From contig NC_088302.1 of assembly GCF_032854445.1 (NCBI RefSeq), positions 16,113,338 to 16,177,337 on the forward strand: 64,000 nt of DNA, written 5' to 3'. A model generated the notes under the pieces. The model was given only the letters and a program-made list of their open reading frames with translations, did not search any database and was not told the origin of the DNA. Positions 1 to 10,345 of the stretch are shown piece after piece. A program made the position numbers and the translations under genes. The DNA comes from Liolophura sinensis. Taxonomy: Eukaryota; Mollusca; Polyplacophora; Chitonida; Chitonidae. How positions within the stretch are numbered: the stretch's first letter is position 1; every line of letters begins with the position of its first letter.

Positions 1-99
1 TAAATATGATATCATAAGTATATTTCACGAGCATAGACTTCTTCGCATAAATTTAGATGGTTTGTTACTGTCATCTTAATCTTTCTCAAAAGATTTTAA

Positions 100-245
100 A
101 ACATTTATCTTCTATTCTCACATTCGTCAAAATACAGTTGTTGATATTGATTTAAAGGCTGTCTTGTTACCTTGTGCCAGTTTCATTATTTCCTTTGAGT
201 AGTATTCCACACCAAGCACTTTTTGGTCGCGGTTGCTTTCTTTAC
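100..245 (+). repeat. diverged dispersed repeat, copy of 14315-14455
   Basis: The block CGTCAAAATRCAGTTG, then GATATT, TGTTAYC, AGTTTCAT and TTCCCTTTGA-like words recur in the same order at 14315-14455. Similarity is roughly three quarters by eye, so the pair is old. No open frame is preserved between the copies. Confidence 0.6.
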
Positions 246-1624
246 AGAAATCAGAAATAAACTGATATTACCTCACTGTTGTGAACGGGCAATAGTTAAT
301 GGTTTGATCATTATTTCTTATAATAATAATACTATACTACTATTCTAATGAAAATGACGACGATGGCAATTTGTCAGTTTTATAGGGTAACAAGAGAAAA
401 CTACTACTTCGTGAACAACACAGTTTTTTTCACTTGTCACTTTCAGCTGTTTTGCAAATGAGACATGCCAGGTTACCCCAAGCATCTCATCTGTTCAAGA
501 TTCTACAGTTTACATCAATGTGCACATACTACGGTACGTCAGTTTTGTCAGTGGTGTCCATCTTTGCCTGCAAGGGTACATTACAAACTACCTGACACTG
601 CTGTTTTTTGACGTAATTTTTTTACCTTGTTTTGGCGCGCTACCCATTTACCTTTCCTGGGTATCTGGCAGTGACAAACAAAAGATCGCTTAACCTAGGG
701 TGACCATGGACAATTGAAAATTTTGCCTGTCAGGGTGGATAAATCATTGTGTTTAAAAGTTATACCCTGTGTGTTCCACCAGATCCCAATCAACGAATTT
801 TGTCACGTGGTCAGAACTTTTACATCACGTTATAATGACCTCAAAACCTCCTCCTATGTCATCAAACATACTCTCTAACCAGAATTTTTTGTCTGGTTAC
901 AAATTACGTAGTGTCGTTTTCTGACAGATAACTGCATTAAGTGTAAGAAACGGAAAGTCCATGATATTATCAGGGGTCGATGTCACAAAACCCTTTCTGA
1001 CTTTGTCAAAATTTGAAATAGAATTTTAGAGCTTAATTTTGGGCCGTCGATTTTAAAATTTGGGCCCCCTCATCAGTGCTACCTTCAAAAATTGTGACAA
1101 AAATGTTAACTTCCAGCGTTTCCTGGAATTGTCAGATTGTGACAGTTGCAAATCCGCCATGATGTTATCAGGGCTATAAGGTTTAAAAAGCCACAGATAT
1201 AGACCGGATCCTTTATTACAGACTGATTGTGCATAGAGATCGTCTTTACCAGGAAATGTTGGCACTAAATTATGTGGCAACATTCACTTCTGACAGATCG
1301 ACAAGGAATTGATTTCATGTGGGACACAGAAAAATGATTAAACAACGCCAGTTGGACACTTTTAGTAGCTATTGCGATTATATTTGGAACCAGTTTATTT
1401 TAATGGATGATTTGGATACTCTAACGGTCGTCCTACCGTTTCCTGAAAAAAAAAACAACCAATCAAACAAATAAATAAATAAACATACATGTGCTAAATA
1501 AATTGTACCCAGTGGTAAGGTTCTCGACTGACTTTTTGATTGGGGCTCGACAGAAAAGAATTAGTCGAATCTGCCTCAGCTTGGTTTAGATAGCGTCATG
1601 TATTCTCTTCTCGACCTTCCATTC
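246..1624. other. AT-rich non-coding stretch
   Basis: No exon-like frame, RNA gene or recognisable repeat is seen. The only frame is 76 codons on the minus strand (1053-1283), with no recognisable motif and no second copy in the window. An A-rich tract with AAATAAATAAATAAAC near 1470-1485 could be the remains of a SINE tail, but no SINE body precedes it. Confidence 0.5.
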
Positions 1625-1805
1625 AGGTGAAAGCTTTATGTAAATGATGGCAAAGAGACCTAATGCACGTAACGCTTCCAGAACTCTTGACCCATGGTAC
1701 TGGCGTCAGTGTTGCGTGGGAGGTTCACACTATTCTTACGGATATAATGATCTCATGTCATTCGATAAGACAGATGCTCCACAAAATCACTTAGTGGTAA
1801 GGCTT
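1625..1805 (+). repeat. dispersed repeat with GTGGGAGGTTCAC core, copy 1
   Basis: Contains GACCCATGGTACTGGCGT, GCGTGGGAGGTTCACACT, and CTCCACAAAATCACTTAGTG. The same ordered words occur at 2490-2665 on the same strand and inverted at 26655-26800. The copies differ by many substitutions and small indels. The 73-codon frame over this copy is not kept in the others, so it is a repeat rather than a gene. Class unknown; non-autonomous element suspected. Confidence 0.7.
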
Positions 1806-2489
1806 ATTACGGCATCAATGCGCTTAGGAAAAACGAATAACTTACATATAAGTGCTTTGAAATAAATAAGATCTGTGCGCTGTCGTCAGCAAAATGTAAG
1901 CATCTCATCACCGTTACTACCGCTTACAACAGTGACATAACAAGTTGTTCACTATCTCTCCCTCGGGAATCATGGGTGTTTTCCTTTACCATTACCAACT
2001 GATGAGATGAACCGTGAAATTGAATTCATTGTTGCCGTTGGAAATAAAAGTTTAAATTCAGGGATTTATTGTCTAGTTTGTTTGTTTCAACCACGACATC
2101 TTTATAATCCGGTAAGATATGGCTAGGCATGGACACATTGTATCCATCACGCTGGCTAATTTCGCTAAAGCGTTGGTATCGTAACAGCCAGTCTGCCCCT
2201 GAAACGACAAGGTTACGGACTCGAAAACAACTGCTTAAAGTGTGAAGGTTTCTCAGATATCTGCCCGACGGTCGGTGATTTACTCCGGAATCTCCACTTG
2301 TCATAATGAATGCGGTGGAGGATGAGAAGGATTCTTGAGTGCGGCGTTCAAATAAGATGGTATCTCTAAGCGGTATATGTACCCCGAGACTCAGTGATAT
2401 AGGGTGCGCGACTGATTCCTCATTTAGAGATCGTCATAACAGGATAAGCCGAATATACCCCAGGGTGTGTTGGATGGGGTCTCATCAAG

Positions 2490-2665
2490 GCGTTGAAATG
2501 AGAGCATTATATAAATGACGGCAATGGTGGCTTTTGACCCATAGCATCGGTCACTGTTGCGCGTGCGTGGGAGGTTCACAAAATTCTTAAGGATTTATGG
2601 ATCTAACGACACTCAATATGACGGAAGCTCCACAAAATCACTTAGTGATCAGCCTTCCTTTGGCG
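2490..2665 (+). repeat. dispersed repeat with GTGGGAGGTTCAC core, copy 2
   Basis: Second direct copy of the family at 1625-1805, with TTTTGACCCATAGCATCGGT, GCGTGGGAGGTTCACAAA and CTCCACAAAATCACTTAGTG in order. The two lie about 0.9 kb apart in direct orientation, which could reflect a local duplication or two insertions. Confidence 0.7.
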
Positions 2666-2870
2666 CCAGTTCGCTGAGCCAAAAGAGAAGGTTTAAGTAC
2701 TGTGAAATTATACGGATTCTTGCGAGCTGTCATCTACCGAGTGCCGGTTGACAAGGTTGTTTCAACAATACCATAATATTAGTCCTTAATTGTCTCTCCC
2801 TCGTGAACCGTAACCGTCACCTTTCACAAGGCAGGAGATCATTATGTACTGTTAGTTATCAGGTATTGAT

Positions 2871-3033
2871 GACCAGGACACGGTTTCACAAAACGGCGTA
2901 CGGCATTTTCTTATCATACGATATTTTATATATCGTACGATATTTTATACTTAACTACCACTGTACTATTGTCGTTTATGGACCATTATCGTACATATAC
3001 GACATTTTTGTGAAACTGTCATGGGCCCAGGTC
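2871..3033. repeat. foldback (inverted-repeat) element, MITE-like
   Basis: The ends are imperfect inverted repeats: GACCAGG...GGTTTCACAAAA on the left and TTTTTGTGAAACTGTC...CCAGGTC on the right. Inside, CATACGATATTTTATAT is followed at once by a near copy (2914-2951). The layout suits a small foldback or MITE-like element. No target-site duplication is clear and no transposase is present. Confidence 0.4.
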
Positions 3034-4273
3034 CTTTGGTGAAAAACAATGCAAGTTTCAGTGACTGATGCTGAAGTGTGTTACGGCATAAAACACCTGT
3101 CAAATAAATAAACAGAAGTTGGAGAAAAGAGGAACCCTATATATTTCAGATGTCATGATGATTGCATTACCTGTTTAGTCCTATGGCGGGAATGCTGCGT
3201 TCTGAATATGCAATTTGTAATGTTTACAGTCCATTAACATATGTGAATCTGTGCGTGGACAGGGACACCCGTTTCGTATACCAAGCGTCAACCAAAATGC
3301 ATCATATCCTCAAAACGACATTTAAAACACACCACGTAGGAACTAATAAAGTATATGAAGTACGAAATTAGGATGAAATTATGTAAAGATAAGCTGTCCA
3401 GGCATCAGAAATTGGTAACTGTTGAATTTATCCTTGAAGTGTATCCATATCCAGTGAGAGACAGCGCCGGTACCCACGTTAGATGTCTTTACGTTTCAGT
3501 GACGTGTACATACAAACTATGATTTTGTTTCGTTCTTGTAAGCAGGTAATTTACAGAGCGCCTTGTCGAATTCAGATGCATGGAGTTTGGTTGGGATCAC
3601 TTCTCTTGAACCATCGCCTTCCTGGCGAATCTTTTCACAAAGCGAATCCTTTAACAAGTACGTTTCAAAGCTCATTACTTCAATATTCTGCCAGATGAAA
3701 AACAAGAGTTGGATTTGAACCTATGACTTCATGAGTGACATCCATAAGAATGCTTTCGGTGATTGAGCCAGTTACGGCCCAGGAACATGAATGACGTCCC
3801 GTACTTGGAATGTAAACGTCAAAATGCAGCTATCTTTTGACAGTTTAACACAAATCCCCAAACACGCTTCTTCAATGGTAGCAAACGACAGACAGACGTT
3901 AGTGCTAATAACTGAACAGGCCAGAGCTGTTTCACACTTCAAACCCCTTTGTTCATGATTGATATCTGCTTCAACCGCAAAGAGTATTTTACACAAATTT
4001 GTCTCAAGGCATTTACCACATTACCATAGTTGTCAGGGACATCCGTGGATTTATTGTCCCTAACTTTGGAAAGGCGATATTTTCACGTTCAACGTGATTT
4101 GACTGGATTAACCGACTCCACAAGTTTGGGGGCAATTTTGTCATGTTATTTTAATATGCATTCACACCTGGCAGATTTTTCTCTGAATGTAGTTGTATGT
4201 TGGGGGATTTTATGTAGTAATAACCACCTATTCATTCTTGTGATTACACGTCATTAGGTGTGCGTTCATTTAC
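3034..4273. other. unannotated AT-rich stretch
   Basis: Only short frames of up to 75 codons occur here, and several overlap on opposite strands (for example 3483-3698 plus and 3517-3705 minus). None has a domain, signal peptide or repeat partner that I can recognise. Confidence 0.45.
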
Positions 4274-4462
4274 TGTGCCTTCTTGTGGCAGGGCGAGTCC
4301 ATGTCACCGAAGTGCTGCCGCCATTGAAGTATCACGCCGATGACACTAGACATGACACCACACCGTATCACATGGTATTGACATCCGGCTAGCCAGTCCT
4401 GTTTCCTTTGTCTAACATCTCAATCTTGAGCGCCAAGTGTTGCAGAAACAAGTGCCATTTTT
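4274..4462 (-). mobile_element. diverged tRNA-derived SINE body (ATGACTGAAAAATTG family), minus strand
   Basis: Matches the body of the minus-strand SINE in the tandem array: plus-strand words CTTCTTGTGGCAGGGCGAGT, CCATGTCACCGAAGTGCTGC, TCCTGTTTCC and GAGCGCCAAG are in the same order. Both the GTTAAACCCC tail and the tRNA-like head are missing, so it is a truncated, old copy. Confidence 0.7.
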
Positions 4463-5052
4463 TAAAATATCAGGTTTTAGTCTCAGGTCTCAAGGCATCA
4501 GCGTTCTTGCCTCATATGTTCAATGTAATGTGCTATAACATAACTGCAGTTAATGCTTTTTATTATTAAGCACTTAAAATGTGCCAGGAATTTAAAGAAT
4601 GTTTTAGAATTTACGAGTGTATTTGTTATAAAACCCAATGTTGAATGTAAGAAGTTTCCCTCGCAGGAAAATGTCTGTTTAAAAACATACCCGTTTTTCT
4701 CATAATTGTTCACAGGAAGTATAGCCTGTATGTGAACAATCCATTTGTTTTTACGCTGGTGATATTTTCAGTGTTTCTGACATTTTGCGCTCGTACAGAG
4801 AACACATTTTGAGACCTTATATTCTAACCTAAGTGGACAGACGATATGTATACACCTTACACACGTATAAGTTACGAAAACGCTCAAAACTTCAAAATAT
4901 GGCACATGCACGCAGGTGCAGTCTTTGCCCATCCACGCCCACAAGCAAAATTTAATCGTCGGACGATGTAACAAAAGAATTTAAACGGACCTTACTTTCC
5001 CTATAAAATATGGATAGTCCACGCGCGCGCAACCAGGTCCAAGATTGTACTT
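4463..5052. other. unannotated stretch
   Basis: AT-rich, with two short minus-strand frames (71 and 68 codons) that have no recognisable motif. No repeat partner was seen. Confidence 0.4.
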
Positions 5053-5053
5053 T

Positions 5054-5074
5054 TGTGTGTGTGTGTGTGTGTGT
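5054..5074. repeat. (TG)n microsatellite
   Basis: About ten uninterrupted TG dinucleotides. Confidence 0.95.
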
Positions 5075-5360
5075 TGATGTTATCCTAGTTTTTCTTTCAG
5101 TATAGAAGGCCTATGCCTACCAGACGACACTGGAAACACAATACCTTTGTTCGTGAATCATTTTCGGGTGGTTGTACACACAGCCGTTGCTTTCTTTGTG
5201 GTGTCGTGGTGACTTTTGTCTTCCATATGAGCCCATTCCTGGTGATTCTTAATATTTGAGTGGGAGACAGGAGGAGACGTCTTTTTCTTTGCCTTTTCAA
5301 ATAAAAGTGGCTATAAATTATACGTTGTTTTGTGGCATCATGTTTGAAATAGCCGAGTGC

Positions 5361-5600
5361 ATAGCCTGTAACAGTGCTTGTGTAAAGCTTACAAAGCATG
5401 GCCTGTAACAGTGCTTGTGTAAAGCCTGTACACTGCTTGTGTAAAGCCTGTAACACTGCGTGTGTAAAGTTTACAAAGCATGGCCTGTAACACTGCTTGT
5501 GTAAAGCCTATAACACTGCTTGAGTAAAGCCTGTAACACTGCTTGTGTAAAGCTTACAAAGCGTGGCCTGTAACACTGCTTGTCTAAAGCTTACAAAGCA
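5361..5600. repeat. minisatellite, GCCTGTAACACTGCTTGTG units
   Basis: Repeats of GCCTGTAACACTGCTTGTG followed by TAAAG, with alternate units extended by CTTACAAAGCATG. This gives a mixed short/long higher-order pattern. It generates the 119-codon minus-strand frame at 5097-5456, which is therefore not evidence of a gene. Confidence 0.9.
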
Positions 5601-5769
5601 AAGATATACGCAGCATTTCCACAGTACTTACATTACAAAATAAGGTAATAAAGTTAGTAATTTAATGTGTCGATATTTGTTTATTAATCGCTCTACTCAA
5701 TAACTTCAACTTATATGACGCAGTCGACATAACAAAAGCTATATTCGAACATGCACTCCCTTTGGCCAA

Positions 5770-5811
5770 GGCTGTGACAGTCACAACAAGGCTGTGATAG
5801 TCACAACAAAA
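5770..5811. repeat. 20-bp direct repeat, two copies
   Basis: GGCTGTGACAGTCACAACAA is followed directly by a copy with one change (GATAG). Each unit holds a short palindrome-like core, TGTGACAGTCACA. Confidence 0.85.
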
Positions 5812-6619
5812 GCCTGTGCTTTATGCATCTAAGCCAGCGATGCCCCGGGTTGGGTAATATCATAGCTATCCTGGTAAATACAGTGATATTTAAACTATAA
5901 AACAAAACCAGTCCTCTATCCTGATCCGTATAACACAGGACTCTATACATACCTGCAGACCAACCCTACACAATAGTGGTCGATTTCCGTTAAAATATGT
6001 TGCTTTTGGCGAAACTTTTGGTATAAAGATCGAAATGATCTCATTGGTGGTATAAAACTGACTACTCAAATATAGCGACAGTGTATGACATAAGCATAGC
6101 TCTACTTCCTTTTTTAAAAGTTTTAACAAAAAACTTCCCCTGCTGATAATGTTAGCCATGACAGAGCGACAATATCGAAATTAAAGTAAAATTTCTTGTA
6201 GATTAAACTTGAGAAAAAACTTAAATAGTTCTCTTAAATGTGTTATGAAACAAAATACATGGTTGATTCAGGTTGAATGTGGATAAATTTGGCTGTATAA
6301 AGTTACAAAACCTAACCAATGAGGGTCATGAGGGTCAAAGCATAGAAGTTTCCTCACACCACAGATTTGTTCGATAGTGAGATTTGGTAAGGAACTCTTC
6401 GCATATGTTTGTGACTTTCTTATTCATTACTGCCGTAAAAGATCTGAGAGCGGTGTTACCACCTAGCCATGAACTTGTGTTTCATATCTGCCATATACTT
6501 CAATGGTATACAAATATGAAGTTTTTTGAGGCTTAAAAATCAACTCAGGCAAAACTGTATGAAAGGGCTTTTATCTAGTGAGGAACATCGTTATGGCTTC
6601 CCTTTATACGAGAAAGGAT
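5812..6619. other. AT-rich stretch, no gene seen
   Basis: One 89-codon minus-strand frame (5890-6159) with no recognisable domain. The interval leads into the ancient duplicate block that starts near 6620. Confidence 0.4.
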
Positions 6620-8135
6620 ATCTGTGAAATAAAGAAATCTCTTCGTTGCTTCGATATTGTCTTTTATTCGCACATGCATGGCCTTTAAACTTTATTGATT
6701 ATACTGCCCCATGGGTGAATAGCGTGTAGATTTGGTGAATTATGTGTCTGGTACAGAAATTGAGGCTATAACAAGCAGAGTTTGTTACCATTGTCAAGAG
6801 CCCTCAGTAAACCGAGGCTTGGTTATGTGCCTGACTGTTACGACTTACGAGACATGACGTGGCTCAAAAACCCTCGTCAGCCAGTTGTGCGTTTACTCAA
6901 ATCTAAGGTAGTCAGCTGTGCGTTTGCTAAAATCCAGGTTAGACCCTCATGCTTTACCGTGGGTTAAATTAAAGTTAGACACTTTGTTCGTGGATCAAAA
7001 GTAGACATTCTGCGCTAATGTGGGGGACATTTGGACAACAACGTGAAATTCTGCAAATTTTGCCAAAATACGCCATCGCTTATTTAAACTTTATTTGTAT
7101 TTACGATACATATTTTTGTTCGAAAACAGTCATTTTACATGCAATAACTCAAAATGAGAAGGAAACATGAGGATAATCAGTCACAGATAGCTCATGTGTT
7201 GCTCAATCAGCCATTCTCTACCGGGCTCGCCCATTATGCATTCTCCTTTTAGAATTCAGATGTAATACGTGCGTCACAAGAGGCACATCTCCAACTAGAT
7301 AGACTTGCCTACGGATTATTTATTTCCGGAGAGATGTCGGTATGCATCCACCTGGAAAACCTTGAAACGTCTGATGGTGGTAAAACGTTGTTCTCACGCC
7401 ATTTATAATTTTTGTTGGAATCCATGACAGTTAAGCAACCTTGATTACCCGTATATTTCTTTGCAAAGTGTAGAAATTAAGTTAATCGTCAGTGAACAGT
7501 GGTTGTCATAAAGAACAATGTTGTTTATACAGTTTCTTAGCATTTTAGTGTATTTGCTGCACACATTCCTGTGAAAAATGCATCTTAAGAGTCCAATGAA
7601 GGTTATAAAATGTTACTTTTGGTGAAACCCACACCTTTCTTCGTTACTTCCAAAGATATCTCAAAGCATGTTTCCAAAATGAATATATCTGTCAAAATAA
7701 TGAATGAATAAGTAATGAATAACTTTCTCATGTTCGAAACCTTGGGTCAAACACAGTCAAATACCTAATATCCATAGCAGGCGTTGAACAGAAGTCACGA
7801 TGTAGCTAATTAGTAATATGAAAATTCGGAAATTCAAGTCGCAATCTGCTTGATATAGAATTCGAGCAATGTAAATAATTAGCAACTACATACAGGCTTC
7901 AACGTGTTGATTACCATTCCACCAGCAGCATCCATTATAGCTTTGAGATCGCTTCGCCGTGTTTCCAGCCTCAGTGGTGTAAGGAGGCGTTGACGGGGAA
8001 TATTAACAACGCTATGTCATGGCTTTCTGTTGTTTGTTGTGGACAGAGCTGATAAATATCCTAACTTTCGAAATGTTTCTCCTCAGCAAAAATATATATT
8101 TATGGTTTAAGCCATAATCACAATGCCGGAAGTAT
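6620..8135 (+). repeat. ancient duplicate block, colinear with 15755-17770
   Basis: Five anchors occur in the same order here and at 15755-17770: GATATTGTCTTTT; ACCGAGGCTTGGTT with GTTACRACTTRCGAGACATG; GGTAATCAGTCACAG-like text with TTTCCGGAG; ACAGTCAAAT with TTAATATCCA; and TTGAGRTCG followed by TTTGTTGT and GTTTCTCCT. Between anchors the sequences are strongly diverged. The other copy is longer mainly because a SINE sits in it. This looks like an old segmental duplication or two copies of a long dispersed element. Confidence 0.65.
6640..6960 (+). repeat. element with internal 31-bp repeats, copy 1 (two units)
   Basis: AAACCGAGGCTTGGTT is followed by tandem units such as TCAAATCTAAGGTAGTCAGC and TGTGCGTTTGC. 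The same flank and unit occur inverted at 23095-23425 with about six units, and in degraded form at 15770-16110. Unit number varies between dispersed copies, as in transposons carrying internal minisatellites. Confidence 0.6.
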
Positions 8136-8507
8136 CGATTTATTTTATATTACGTTCCGACATGATATGGGTGAGATACTGTCATCGAAAGGCTATATTC
8201 ATCCATATTGTGTGTTGGGAAGAATGTAAAAGTCTAGCTCATCTCGAGACACTGGCGAGGAGCTGGGTTTAATCGATGCCGTCTTAATCCACCTCAATGG
8301 TTTATACCACTATTCAGATTTCCATTAAAACAGTGTACTACAGGCTTGGATATTCGACTGTATGTCACCAGACATCCAGTGTTGATGTTACTTCTTTTTC
8401 TTCTCATGAATGCCTCTGTAAAACTAACCATGTTCACTACAGAAGTCTGGACTTTTTCTCCTACACACCTTTTTCTCCTAGACGAGATTAAATAATATAA
8501 TTAAGAC
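8136..8507. other. unannotated stretch
   Basis: AT-rich; one 64-codon plus-strand frame (8297-8491) without recognisable features. Confidence 0.4.
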
Positions 8508-8695
8508 GTACAGCTTAGAGAGAAAAACCAGAGCAGCGACGACAATGTGATAGCTGGCAAGTGGCCCCCTAGCATCTTGGCCTTAGCAGAATTAGGTTAA
8601 AGAAATGCAGTGATGTTAATTGCAATTTGTTGGACGTCACTGGTCTAGAATTACTCAAAATGCTGTGTTGTCATGACGTTTAACATACAATCTCA
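8508..8695 (+). repeat. dispersed repeat with AGCGACGACARTGTGATA, copy 1
   Basis: Holds AACCAGAGCAGCGACGACAA, TGTGATAGCTGGC, and later AAATGCAGTGATGTTAAYTG and AATGCTGTGTTGTCATSAC. The closest match is 32575-32875. Shorter copies of the left part lie at 24665-24795 and in each tandem unit (37215, 46183 and 55953). Class unknown. Confidence 0.75.
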
Positions 8696-8997
8696 TTGAA
8701 ACAATGCAAAGGGACCAGGCCTCGGGGATACTTAGTCCATCAGCAGAATCCCGGTTTATGCAGGAACACAGCATAACTAAGGCGTACAGGATCTCCATGA
8801 AAAGTAACGAGCTGACACCAAAACATTGCCTTACCATTTCTCTCTTAATAACATATATTTGACACTAAAAACTGCCATCTTCATTTGCAATATCGGTATA
8901 TATAAATGTGACTGTTGTTTTTTACCACGCTCTTGCGTATTTTACTTATAGTCCGGCGGTCAGGTTTATGTGTGGAAGAAATTATGCACAGCAGGAA

Positions 8998-9018
8998 CCC
9001 CCCCCCCCCCCCCCCCCC
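8998..9018. repeat. poly-C run
   Basis: Twenty-one consecutive C residues, unusual in this AT-rich sequence. The length may be unreliable because of sequencing slippage. Confidence 0.95.
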
Positions 9019-9458
9019 TCCCAGCTTCAGTTCCAGCTGAAACTAAGAGCTGGATTTGGACATAGGGTGTCATTGGTATAGGGCAATTGACCTGGACTGC
9101 CTAGGTTGCTCGCGCAGGGCTCGCCACTTTGGCAGCGGCTTTACGTCAGCGTGTTTGGCATATATCTTACAATGGGCGGTGGATTGAATCTCGGCATATG
9201 ACAGAATATTTCTAGATATCTCCACTCCCATTGTTCATGAGAGTCCACAATCATTTAAACAGTGTTACAATCGATGAGGCAGTTTTGTAACTTATTTCAT
9301 TGCTTTCAGCCAACGTTTGGCTGGAAGGTAGTCAAGCTGCGTCCCTTGAGCTATAAGTCCCTGCATTAGGCCTGTCCTACTACAAAGTAAAATCGCTGTA
9401 TTATGGTCGACGTGATGTTGAATACGACTTTACACGACCTACGGTACCTTCGTTTTTT

Positions 9459-9686
9459 TTGACCACCAAACAAGTTTCAATTAAGTTCATGTCTTCAGTT
9501 CCACTTTCAGAACTCTGGTTTTTGCTTCGGGTTATTGTCACGCTATGTGGCATAGTGATTCTAAGCGAAGCCAGTAAATTCCAGGCACAATTCCAAGAAT
9601 TCACCAGTATCACAGACATGCAATGTGCAAACGAGCAAACCAGGCCTCCCACATGTGTCTGGACTGTCGTATGCTCAGAGGTGTAG
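9459..9686 (+). other. 75-codon frame with signal-peptide-like start; probably part of a repeat
   Basis: The frame has a second in-frame ATG at 9489. From there the product starts MSSVPLSEL, then a hydrophobic run WFLLRVIVTLCGIVIL and an ASK that could be a cleavage site. A short tail with three cysteines (QCAN, PTCVW, VVCSEV) follows. That is the look of a small secreted peptide. However, the 3' half (from about 9640) matches a dispersed repeat also seen at 21300-21475, where the frame is not kept. A 106-codon frame runs on the opposite strand. I recognise no family and favour chance. Confidence 0.12.
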
Positions 9687-9830
9687 ACATCACGTTTACT
9701 AAGTGAAGACATGCCTATCAACTCCCGTAAGATAGGTCAAGCAAACCTCACACTCGAATATATGAGATGTCATTTGTTTTATCTAAGGGCATCTAGCTGT
9801 CTGGAGTATCCGGGATGTCTCCTAATGTTT
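9601..9830 (+). repeat. dispersed repeat, partner of 21300-21475
   Basis: Both copies share GCCTCYMAYRTGTGTCTGGACT, then AGGCCTCACAC/AACCTCACAC and GATGTCATTTGT in order. They are strongly diverged. Confidence 0.5.
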
Positions 9831-9835
9831 TATCA

Positions 9836-9876
9836 GCTTATGTCCGGACATACATAGCTTATGTCCGGCCATACAA
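9836..9876. repeat. 21-bp direct repeat, two copies
   Basis: AGCTTATGTCCGGACATACA is followed by AGCTTATGTCCGGCCATACA. The first copy contains the palindrome TGTCCGGACA. Confidence 0.85.
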
Positions 9877-10231
9877 GTAAACACCAGGCAGAAAAGGTGT
9901 CCTTAGGCTCACGTTAGCGGCTATGTCTGCGTTCAGAGATAACGGCGGGACAGCTTAATATGATGGTAATCTAGCCCTTCAAGAAGCCCAACAGATTGCT
10001 TATACGAGAGTACTAGTATGTGGAACTTAGTACTAAGATGCATCAATTTACTAATGAGTGGGAAACATCGTAAAAATTCTTAATTGATTTTCAACTCGGA
10101 CATAGTTTTCATTACTCAGGTTGATTTTGTATTAGGCTGTAAAATCGTTCATAGTTTGTGAAACAGATTCAACAAAACAAGCGCTGTGTTTCTCTGAAAT
10201 TAGAACATTGAAAGAGCAAACAAAAGCATAT

Positions 10232-10345
10232 GACTTGGACTGGCTTATGAGCATTTCGATTCACATAGGCAAACGCCACGAAACGTTTCCAAATTATTCT
10301 AAAAGCCACCAACCAAAGTAATTTGTATCCAAAAGTTACAATTTC
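10232..10345 (+). repeat. diverged repeat, copy of 14444-14566
   Basis: GACTTGGACTGGCTTATGAG, TTCGATTCA, GTTTCCAAAT, and then a poorly conserved AACCA block recur in order at 14444-14566. Confidence 0.6.

Noticed and set aside
5097-5456. 119-codon minus-strand frame
   Set aside because: Its N-terminal half is generated by the 5.36-5.6 kb minisatellite; low complexity and no domain.
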